Source: Pseudopedobacter sp965218985
GTDB taxonomy: Bacteria > Bacteroidota > Bacteroidia > Sphingobacteriales > Sphingobacteriaceae
Assembly: GCA_965218985.1 (NCBI GenBank)
Contig: CBDCMP010000006.1
Span: forward strand, 248,001-312,000
Direction: 5' to 3'
Length of the DNA: 64,000 nt
Positions 20,901 to 28,475 of this stretch are shown one piece after another. The notes under the pieces were generated by a model, which did no database searches, was not told the DNA's origin, and worked only from the letters and a program-made list of their open reading frames with translations. Both the position numbers and the translations under genes were made by a program. Within the stretch, counting starts at the first letter, position 1. Every line of letters starts with the position of its first letter.

Positions 20901-21838
20901 AATATGACTTAACCCCGCTTACCGGAAAAGGATTATTTTTTGAAGAACAATGGAAAAGAGCATTAGCAGTTGATCCGGAATTTGTTTTTGTAACTGGTTG
21001 GAATGAGTGGACAGCTGGAAAGCAAATCATGAAAAAAGACGTAGAAAAAGAGTTAAAAGTTTGGGATTTCTATCCTGGTGCCAAATTGGGTAAGGTTGGC
21101 AAAACTTTAAAAGAAGGAGATACTTATTTTATTGATCAATATAACCAGGAATATAGTAGAGATATAGAACCCATGAATGGTGGACATAACGATAATTACT
21201 ATTATCAATTGATGGCCAACATCCGGAAGTATAAAGGAGTACAGCGGCCGGAAAAGGCTATAGCAAAAACAATAAAAATTGAAGGTGATTTTAAGCAATG
21301 GGATGATTCGCTGGCAACCTATTTAGATCATACTGGAGACATCGCTCCAAGAAATGCTGAAGGAAATTTTCAAGCTGGTCCATACATTAACGCCAGCGGC
21401 AGAAACGATATTGCTAAAGTGGAGGTAACTAACGATGAGCAGAACATCTATTTTTATGTAGTTACACAAAATAAGCTTAGCTCTTTTAAGAATGAGAATT
21501 GGATGCAGATTTTCGTGGATGCAGACAGAAATAAAAGCACAGGCTGGCAAGGATACGATTTCATAATCAACGGTCGGGTTAAAAACACTTCTACCACCAC
21601 CATTGCAACTCTCAATAAGCAAGGAAAGATGATCCATTTTAAAAAAGTAGCTATGCAGATTAAGAATAATCAGCTGATGTTGAGCGTTCCAAGGAGTATT
21701 TTGCAGCCTAAACATCTGGTTGATTTTGAATTTCATATTGCAGATAATGCAACAGCAACAAATAAATTAAGTACTTTCTTTTCTGATGGAGATCATGCTC
21801 CTTCGCGAAGAGAGAATTATTTATATAGTACCAGGTAA
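17951..21838 (+). CDS. Multimodular exported hydrolase: DUF5722 + GH99-like + CBM9-like
   Basis: I prefer the ATG at 17951 because it gives a compact signal peptide ('MVNLKYIVTAIFLISFQGVL'); an in-frame ATG at 17909 would add 14 residues. Residues about 22-150 are a beta-sandwich ending 'NIRFRKPTVREMQ'. Residues about 160-720 match the DUF5722 family, a TIM barrel with paired acidic residues as in clan-A glycosidases: Glu460 in 'IIHNEVDAGW' and Glu602 in 'WLSEQGTNS'. From about residue 745 a second barrel begins ('GIFYFLTHNNAG', 'GVDVIIFDCTNN') and ends with 'GWNEWTAG' (Glu1019), typical of GH99/WbsX-like proteins. Residues about 1108-1290 resemble a CBM9-like module ('IFVDADRNKSTGW'). Two catalytic modules in one chain suggest sequential cuts on the same glycan. 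The module boundaries are estimates, and no activity is known to me for the DUF5722 part. Confidence 0.8.
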   Translation: MVNLKYIVTAIFLISFQGVLAQNIEGSFSEIPLTISGKNLHDISLNQQKPGEYQIETTGSDPYLFTAKLKQQIPEDHFMLSFEYFCPTWLDHLQIFFSPPVDEDRSIHTELGVAEGWKTFSIDVKDYLSVWGKKGDFLRLDFGSAPNYKMQIRNIRFRKPTVREMQVAANRNKNKVRDLALTQHLNNYLNTKYPCSITHVSVDTDQIEIRGNSVAAKEKTWLAEIPLYEDITELDSFDNLYQLPANGENFNLKTDRFVIRDNQQYDRLLSKWAVVQKKGDHFILLSHARYPDDIKPLYHLPDEKPWNKKGLGGFHVGGKAPVTDLDSLNISSVTVNIWVTKFIHSKPSENTMPFKYNGKTFYADAKAVEDLDKTLQLTAKKKIIVSAIILINKASDLKDKEIGKIFEHPDCDPAGIYSMANVTSFQGLQYYAAIMDFLAQRYSRPDEKYGRIHHWIIHNEVDAGWVWTNMGEKPPLLFMDDYVKSMRTVYNIARKYNEHTKVFISLTHYWTWTADRHYYHPKELLEILLRYCKAEGDFEWAIAQHPYPESLFEPKSWLDQRVDFTFNTPLITYKNIEVLNAWVNQPETFYLGKTKRTIWLSEQGTNSMDYTEKSLKEQAAGMAYAWKKIKNLENIEGFQYHNWMDNRGEGGLRIGLRRFPDDEQSPGGKKPIWYVFRDMGTNREDTAFKFAKKIIGIDNWSEVNFEGEIDSANREKSYRNLKSDTWQATDALGRKLPDFNEVGPLKKDRHVGIFYFLTHNNAGKPGPSDVSKIVAKNPENPQWGSGTHYWGEPAFGYYLSTDKWVIRKHAQMLADAGVDVIIFDCTNNVTYPEVTKTIFEVFRQMRSEGERTPAIAFLASEKSVYQIWDQIYAKGLYADLWFRWKGKPLLLFGQWAGIKPMNEVVFPSKIKNFFSIRNSWAWTTLPWYKNDGKDMWPWIDHYPQHIGWHTSKAQAEYVPVAVAEHPLSNIGRSYHNGKQPETDKYDLTPLTGKGLFFEEQWKRALAVDPEFVFVTGWNEWTAGKQIMKKDVEKELKVWDFYPGAKLGKVGKTLKEGDTYFIDQYNQEYSRDIEPMNGGHNDNYYYQLMANIRKYKGVQRPEKAIAKTIKIEGDFKQWDDSLATYLDHTGDIAPRNAEGNFQAGPYINASGRNDIAKVEVTNDEQNIYFYVVTQNKLSSFKNENWMQIFVDADRNKSTGWQGYDFIINGRVKNTSTTTIATLNKQGKMIHFKKVAMQIKNNQLMLSVPRSILQPKHLVDFEFHIADNATATNKLSTFFSDGDHAPSRRENYLYSTR

Positions 21839-21887
21839 TAATCAATATTTAAACAAACCATTTTTATAATTAAAATAAGGCTTTACG

Positions 21888-23651
21888 ATGAAAAAACATG
21901 TCACAAGTATTATCATAGTACTTTTAATCATCATTAAAGGGGCTTCAGCACAGCTTCCGCCTGTTTTCTCTGCCGAAAGGGCAAAAGAGGCAGCCACAAC
22001 CCAAACTACCCGGAGGTATCTTTCTCCTGAAAAAATACTATGGAAAACGGTTGATGCCGATACCAATATTGTAAATGAAAAGCGACTCATGCTTGTGGGA
22101 AACGGCCAGGCCGATTTATCCAATAGTAATATGTGTATTCTCAAGAGCACTAAAGATCTTCATCCGGCTTTGTTATTAGATTTTGGAAAGGAATTGCAGG
22201 GCGGTTTGCAAATCATCACGGGCATGTATCCAAGTCACAAACCAGTAAGGTTGCGTTTGCGTTTTGGAGAATCCGCATCAGAAGCGATGAGTGATGTAGA
22301 GCCGGTACACAATGCTACGAATGACCATGCCATGCGTGATATGATTGTGGAGGTTCCATGGCTGGGGAAACTAGAAGTAGGAAACACCGGTTTCAGGTTT
22401 GTGCGGGTAGATTTGGTGGATGATAATACCGAATTGCAATTGAAAGAAGTAAGGGCGATTTTTAATTTCAGAGATATTCCTTATCTCGGTTCTTTTCATT
22501 CCAGCGATAGTTTATTGAATAAAATCTGGTTAACTGGTGCTTATACCGTTCATTTAAATATGCAGGATTATTTGTGGGACGGTATAAAACGGGATCGTTT
22601 GGTGTGGCTGGGAGACATGCATCCTGAAACCTCTACTATAGCCGCTGTTTTTGGTGATAATCCGGTAGTTCCTAAAAGTTTGGATCTTGCCCGAGACATC
22701 ACTCCTTTACCTAATTATATGAATGGAATGGTTTCCTATTCTATGTGGTGGGTAATCATTCAGCGTGATTGGTATATGCACAACGGAGACCTGGCTTACC
22801 TTGAAGAGCAGAAAAGTTACCTCAAGGGATTGCTTAATCTTTTGATGTCCAAAATCGATAAAAATAATAGCGAAAAATTAAATGGAGGCAGATTTTTAGA
22901 TTGGCCCTCATCAGAAGATCCCAAAGCCATTCATGCTGGCTTACAGGCATTATTGGTGATGACTTTAGATGCCGGAAAAGAATTAAGTTTGATTTTGAAA
23001 GATCAGGAAACAGCAAAAAAATGCGATGAGGCAATAAATCGATTGAAAAAGAATGTTCCCGCAGCAGGCCAGTCTAAACAGGCTGCTGCGCTGTTAGCCA
23101 TTTCTGGATTAATGCCTGCCCAACAAGCAGATAAAGAAGTAATTGCTGTGGGAGGAGTGAAAGATTTCTCTACATTTTATGGCTATTACATGTTGCAGGC
23201 AAAAGCAAAAGCCGGCGATTATCAGGGCTCTTTAGATGCCATTCGCAAATATTGGGGAGCCATGATTAACCTGGGAGCTACCACGTTTTGGGAAGATTTT
23301 AATATGGATTGGTTGAAAGATGCCGGTCGGATTGATCAGCTTGTACCTGAAGGAAAAAAAGACATCCATTCTTCATACGGTGCCTATTGTTATGTAGGCT
23401 TTCGCCTGAGTTTATGTCATGGCTGGGCAGCGGGTCCCACGCCCTGGTTAACGGAGCATGTTCTAGGAATAAAGGTAATGGTTCCCGGTTGTGAAGAAAT
23501 TAAAATTGAACCCCATTTAGGTGATCTGAAATATGCGGAAGGCACTTTCCCAACTCCTTATGGCATTTTGAAAGTGAAACATACCAAGTTGGCGAATGGC
23601 AAAATTGAATCGGAAATTGATGCTCCAAAGGGGGTTAAAATAATTAGATAA
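21888..23651 (+). CDS. Exported alpha-L-rhamnosidase-like protein (short GH78 type)
   Basis: A signal peptide (residues 1-22, ending 'GASAQ') precedes a beta-sandwich ('ALLLDFGKELQGGLQI', 'GFRFVRVDLVDD') and an (alpha/alpha)6 barrel. The motif 'LWDGIKRDRLVWLGDMHPE' is the short-rhamnosidase version of the GH78 catalytic stretch, and 'CHGWAAGPTPWLTEHVLGI' is the usual end of the barrel before the final beta-domain. At 587 residues it lacks the extra N-terminal jelly-rolls of the two long GH78 proteins in the locus. It probably acts on rhamnosides or a related deoxysugar; some relatives of this type have other specificities. It lies 49 bp after the DUF5722 gene. Confidence 0.82.
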   Translation: MKKHVTSIIIVLLIIIKGASAQLPPVFSAERAKEAATTQTTRRYLSPEKILWKTVDADTNIVNEKRLMLVGNGQADLSNSNMCILKSTKDLHPALLLDFGKELQGGLQIITGMYPSHKPVRLRLRFGESASEAMSDVEPVHNATNDHAMRDMIVEVPWLGKLEVGNTGFRFVRVDLVDDNTELQLKEVRAIFNFRDIPYLGSFHSSDSLLNKIWLTGAYTVHLNMQDYLWDGIKRDRLVWLGDMHPETSTIAAVFGDNPVVPKSLDLARDITPLPNYMNGMVSYSMWWVIIQRDWYMHNGDLAYLEEQKSYLKGLLNLLMSKIDKNNSEKLNGGRFLDWPSSEDPKAIHAGLQALLVMTLDAGKELSLILKDQETAKKCDEAINRLKKNVPAAGQSKQAAALLAISGLMPAQQADKEVIAVGGVKDFSTFYGYYMLQAKAKAGDYQGSLDAIRKYWGAMINLGATTFWEDFNMDWLKDAGRIDQLVPEGKKDIHSSYGAYCYVGFRLSLCHGWAAGPTPWLTEHVLGIKVMVPGCEEIKIEPHLGDLKYAEGTFPTPYGILKVKHTKLANGKIESEIDAPKGVKIIR

Positions 23652-23855
23652 CGGGATCGATAATTGAAAAGAAAGAAAACTAATCTTATAGGACATTTTT
23701 CAGAAAAATTTTGTTATTAATACCGGATCAAGAGTTCAAGGTATTGTCATTTGAGGTTAGATTTAATTTAATACTGTTGTGAAGAAATAAACGGTAGAGT
23801 AGAATATAGAAAATATAGAATAAAAATACTTATAGCTAAAGGCCTAATTAAAAAC

Positions 23856-24026
23856 ATGAATTGTTTAGACATTGTTCAGAATCAAACCACAACAAGATTT
23901 ATTCAGGTTGTCAATCCTATTGTTATGGAAATAGAGAAAGGCAATTTTAAAAAAGACGATCAATTGCCATCTATTACTTCTTTCAGTAAGCAGTATAAAT
24001 GTGTATCATTTTCTGACTTAGAATAG
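23856..24026 (+). pseudogene. Truncated GntR-type regulator remnant
   Basis: A 56-residue frame reads 'FIQVVNPIVMEIEKGNFKK' then 'DDQLPSITSFSKQYKCV' before a premature stop. This is the first half of the winged-helix domain of GntR regulators, which normally continues through 'VSRxTVxKAY' and an effector domain. Nothing of the rest remains in the 150 bp downstream. It lies in the 524-bp gap between two rhamnosidase genes and could be the relic of the local regulator. Too short to be a working DNA-binding protein by itself. Confidence 0.6.
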
Positions 24027-24175
24027 CCATTTGCAGAAACGGCATTTTTTTTAAAAAATATTATCTTATCAACTATTCTTTGACTTGTGAATATCATTTC
24101 TTATTTCAGACAAATTCAAATCCATAATATAAAATTTAAAAAGGATAAGTTTTAGCTTCTTACTTAATTTATTGA

Positions 24176-26926
24176 ATGAAAAAATCAGTCTTTCTTTGCG
24201 TTACTTTAATTGCAATAATATTTTTATTAGCAGACAATGTATCGGCAACTTCCAGTTTGTCTGTAACAAACCTTAATTGTAACCATTTCGATAACCCAGC
24301 AGGTGTTTTGTCTAATCCTGTTTTTGGATGGAAGATGACTGCCAATGAAAATGGGCAGTACCAGACAGCGTATCAGATTTTAGTTTCTTCCAGTTTAAAA
24401 AGTAGCTCAGCTTCAACAGGCGATGTGTGGGACAGCAAAAAAACAAACTCAGATCAACAAATTAATATCGCTTATCACGGGAAAAAATTAAGCTCCTCTA
24501 CTAAATACTTTTGGAAAGTAAGGGTATGGGATAAGTCTGGTAAAGTTACTGAGTGGAGTAAGCCCTCTAATTTTATCACTGGAATTATTGATGAAGCTGA
24601 AATGAAAGCACAGTGGATTACTAGCAACAAAGTTAAAGGACAGGCAGCTCCGTTGTTCAGAAAATCATTCAGTTTATCTGCTAAACCAGAAAAGGCCATT
24701 ATAAATATAGCCGGATTGGGTTACTACGAGCTTTACGTAAACGGTAAAAAAGTAGGTGATCATGTACTCGATCCCGGACAAACCAATTATGAAGATTATG
24801 CTTTTTATGTCACCTATGATATAGATACTTTATTGAAAAAGGGAGAAAACGTGATTGGGGTAATGTTGGGAGACGGCTGGTATAATCAGGATCAGGTTTT
24901 TTTACCCTTAGGTACTTATGGTCCACCGTTATTATGGTCACAATTAGATATGCAGATTGGCCAAAACAAACAGCAGATTATTAGCGATAAAACCTGGAGA
25001 TATACAGATGGTCCAATCCAGAGTAATAATGTGTACGCCGGAGAAACTTACGATGCAACTAAAGAAATAAAAGGCTGGAGTAAGTCCGGCTTGAAAATGA
25101 TGAACTGGAAGCCAGTTTTTAACCCTAAGAAATTCCCTCCACAGTTGAAGCCTCAGGATCTGGAACCTATCAAACGTATGGGAGAGATTAAGCCTAAGAG
25201 GTTTTATAAAACCAGCCGTGGCACTTATATTTTTGATATGGGGCAAAATTTTGCCGGTTGGAACCGATTAAAAGTTACTGCGCCAAAAGGAACGGAAATA
25301 AAAATGGTAATGGCAGAAGATCTTTTAAAAGATGGAACTTTGAACTTTTTTTCTACCGGTATCAATGCAACTAATGTAGAACAGACAGAAATATATATTG
25401 CAAAAGGTACAGGATTGGAGGTTTGGGAGCCACGTTTTACCTACCATGGGTTTAGATATGTGGAGGTAAGCGGGCTAACTGCGGCACCAACGGAAGATCT
25501 ACTGACCGGTATTATTGTTTACTCGTCTGTTGCTGAAGCTGGAGATTTTAGTTGTTCTGACGAGCAAATCAACAAACTTCATCGGTTAAGCAAATGGACA
25601 ATAACCAGTAATTTACACAGTATTCCTACAGACTGTCCTCATCGCGAAAAATGCGGTTGGTTAGGGGATGCCCATGCAATAGCACCTACTACCATGTATA
25701 ATTTCAGTAGTCAAAACTTCTGGTTAAAGTACGTTGATGATATCCGTTCGTCAGCTCGTTTAGGGATGAATACACAGTTCCATGTTGAAAAAAATAAAAT
25801 TTATAGAAAAGGATTTAAAGAGCCGGGTATCCCTATGATGGTTTCGCCGGGTAAAAGAGCAATTGCAGTAGCTTCTCCAGATTGGGGGTCTGCATTGGTA
25901 CAGATTCCGTGGGATTTATACATTTTTTATGGAAATAAGACGGTGCTTGAAAAAGAATATACCGAAATGAAACAATGGGTAAATTACGTCGCTACTTTGG
26001 CTAAAGACCGGGTAATTTACGGAGGTTTAGGAGACTGGTGTCCGCCGGGGACAAATAATAAGATGGATTGTGATCCAAAAATCAGTTCAACTGCACTTTA
26101 CTATAACGATTTAACCACTATGAAAAACGTTGCAGGTATTCTAAACTTTAAAAGTGATAGCGTAGTATTTAGCGATTCTGCTGCTTTGATTAAGCAGTCT
26201 TTTATTGATAAATTTTATAATCCAAATACAAATTCTTTTGGCAGTAACACAGCTGATGCGCTTGCTTTAACTTATCAATTATTCCCTGATGATTCGGGAG
26301 ATAAAGTTGCCGATGCACTGACAAAATCGAGTAAAGAAAATTTCGATGGATTTATGGATTCTGGATTCTTGGGTTTGAAATATTTATTTAATGGATTAAG
26401 TGATTATGGTAATGAACAAACTGCTTTCAATATCTTAACAAAAAAAGGAGAATTTAGCTTTGAGATGATGTGGAAGCATTATGATGCAACTACACTTTGG
26501 GAAATATTGCCAGTTTATACCGATCCGGAAATGGAAAAAACGCTGGAAGGACGCTCGCATAATCATCCATTTCAATCTGGTTTCGATGCGTACTTTTTTG
26601 ACGGAATAGGAGGTATAAAACCAGATATGCAAGCATCAGGATTTAAAAAAATAATTCTACAACCTAAATTAACCGACCAATTGCTTTGGGCAAATGCTAA
26701 CTATGATTCTGTTTATGGTAACATCGTATCTGATTGGAAAAAAGAAGGGGAAAAACTAATTTGGAATGTGAGTATTCCTGTTAATACTTCTGCAGCGCTT
26801 AATTTGCCTCGTCAATACACAAAAATTACCATTAAAGATGCTTTGGATAAAGTTGTCGCTCAAAATTCAGATAAGTCAAACAGGATATTATCATCAGGGA
26901 AATATCAATTAATTTTGAGTAAATGA
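24176..26926 (+). CDS. Second exported alpha-L-rhamnosidase, family GH78
   Basis: A signal peptide (residues 1-24) is followed by the Ig-like domain, jelly-rolls ('GLGYYELYVNGKKVGDHVLD'), the barrel and a C-terminal beta-domain. The catalytic signature 'DCPHREKCGWLGD' gives Asp486, Glu491 and Asp498, and 'TTLWEIL' gives Glu776. It shares domain order and many motifs with the GH78 at 10544, but sequence drift suggests a different linkage preference rather than a recent duplicate. At 916 residues it is full length. The 5' gap of 149 bp after the GntR remnant is AT-rich and may hold its own promoter. Confidence 0.94.
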   Translation: MKKSVFLCVTLIAIIFLLADNVSATSSLSVTNLNCNHFDNPAGVLSNPVFGWKMTANENGQYQTAYQILVSSSLKSSSASTGDVWDSKKTNSDQQINIAYHGKKLSSSTKYFWKVRVWDKSGKVTEWSKPSNFITGIIDEAEMKAQWITSNKVKGQAAPLFRKSFSLSAKPEKAIINIAGLGYYELYVNGKKVGDHVLDPGQTNYEDYAFYVTYDIDTLLKKGENVIGVMLGDGWYNQDQVFLPLGTYGPPLLWSQLDMQIGQNKQQIISDKTWRYTDGPIQSNNVYAGETYDATKEIKGWSKSGLKMMNWKPVFNPKKFPPQLKPQDLEPIKRMGEIKPKRFYKTSRGTYIFDMGQNFAGWNRLKVTAPKGTEIKMVMAEDLLKDGTLNFFSTGINATNVEQTEIYIAKGTGLEVWEPRFTYHGFRYVEVSGLTAAPTEDLLTGIIVYSSVAEAGDFSCSDEQINKLHRLSKWTITSNLHSIPTDCPHREKCGWLGDAHAIAPTTMYNFSSQNFWLKYVDDIRSSARLGMNTQFHVEKNKIYRKGFKEPGIPMMVSPGKRAIAVASPDWGSALVQIPWDLYIFYGNKTVLEKEYTEMKQWVNYVATLAKDRVIYGGLGDWCPPGTNNKMDCDPKISSTALYYNDLTTMKNVAGILNFKSDSVVFSDSAALIKQSFIDKFYNPNTNSFGSNTADALALTYQLFPDDSGDKVADALTKSSKENFDGFMDSGFLGLKYLFNGLSDYGNEQTAFNILTKKGEFSFEMMWKHYDATTLWEILPVYTDPEMEKTLEGRSHNHPFQSGFDAYFFDGIGGIKPDMQASGFKKIILQPKLTDQLLWANANYDSVYGNIVSDWKKEGEKLIWNVSIPVNTSAALNLPRQYTKITIKDALDKVVAQNSDKSNRILSSGKYQLILSK

Positions 26927-27006
26927 TAAAGGAAAATTTAAAGATGACATTTCTCAAATTGAAAGCAATTTAGTTCCCTAAGCTTAATTATACACCAAAA
27001 AATTTA

Positions 27007-28313
27007 ATGAACGCTATGTTAAACATCGCTCAAAAGAAACAATTAGTGATTCTGATTTTTTCCTTTTTTTCTATTAATACTTATGCTCAAAACAGCATTA
27101 AAGTAGCTTTAGATACAGCTAAAAGTTATCATAATCTGGAGATAAAAAAGATAAGGATGACAGTTACATGCTAACAGCAACAGGTAAGAAAGTGTCTGTT
27201 TCTTTAGCTAATATCAATGCAGATAATGATTATCGCAAATTATATTACTTGAGTTTTGACTATGAAACCACGGCTCGGGTTAGTGATTTAAGTCTTTCTT
27301 TTAATGAGTTTAATGCAAACCAGGTAGTTAAAAGTCATGCTTTATTACCCGCTGATACTTTCAACACGGTAACTTTTGATTTAAAGTCGAGTTTAGAATG
27401 GAAAAAATTCTCAAAGAAATTCCAATTAGCTTTTCAGATCGCGAAAGGTCAATCTATTATCATCAAAAACATCAGATTAAGAGCCCCTACTGCTAAAGAA
27501 AAAGCTGAAGAGCCACTTTATTTAGACAATGGTGTAGTAAGAATTGGGGTTGACCTTACTGGTGGCGGAAGTGTTTTCTATTTTGCTGAATCAAAAACCA
27601 GAAGGAATCTACTAAATCATGCGGATAAGGGACGTTTTGTGCAACAATCCTACTACGGGGCAAAAGACGGCAGTTTGTGGGGCACAAAGCCCTGGAATTG
27701 GAATCCGGTGCAAGGTGGAGGTTCCAGTGAATCAGGAAGTAATCCTGCAAAAGTGTTAGAAAAAAAGGTAACTAAAAACTCGCTGTATATAAAATCATTA
27801 CCCAAACATTGGGCAACCGGTGAAGATATCAAAGATGCCATAATGGAGGAGAATATTACCTTAAATGGTAAAATGGCACACATTAATTACACCTTCAGCT
27901 ACAAAGGAACTATGGTTCACCCTGTAAGAGATCAGGAATTACCTGCTGTGTTTGTAGATTACGCTTTACCTAATTTGGTTTTTTACAAAGGCAACCATCC
28001 GTTTACAAAAGACACTTTAACCAGTGTAGTGCCGGGTTGGCCAAATCAGCGTCAAAAAATGACGGAGAGTTGGGCTGCTTACGTTGATGATCAAAAATGG
28101 GGGATAGGCGTTTTTGTTCCCGGTACCACAGCAATGACTACTTATAGGTATTCGGGAGATTTAACATCTGGAGAATGGGGCAGTGCTTGCTCTTACTTTG
28201 CTCCGGTGCGTAGGTTTAGCATTACGTCGGGAATGGTTTTTACCTATGATGTTTATTTAATGATAGACAAAGTTGATAAAATGAGAAAAGCTTTTTATAA
28301 CCTCAATCATTAA
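27007..28313 (+). pseudogene. Frameshifted exported protein of unknown family (PUL-associated)
   Basis: A signal peptide begins at 27007 or 27016 ('LVILIFSFFSINTYAQ') but this frame stops at 27174. The mature protein continues in a second frame, open through 28313, whose first Met (27168) is internal. The join is at an A6 run (27144-27149): one extra A would give a continuous protein of about 435 residues reading through 'EIKKDKDDSYMLTATG'. The N-terminal domain ('YYLSFDYETTARVSDLSL', 'IKNIRLRAPTAKEKAEE') resembles that of the DUF5722 protein; the rest ('GGGSSESGSNP', 'RFVQQSYYG', 'CSYFAPVRRFSI') looks like a beta-sandwich carbohydrate-active protein I cannot place. Slippage during expression or a sequencing error could also restore the frame. 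Confidence 0.75.
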
Positions 28314-28475
28314 ATATTAATAATCAGGATAAATAAGATTTAGAAATCATCTGTGATCACTCTGGGTTTTGATAATCAAAAAAAGTGCTTAATAAATTTT
28401 AGCAGTTATACTGAAATCTAAACAGCGGTTTAGGCTATTTCTGACATTAATTACTAAAGGAACAAAACAATATAT

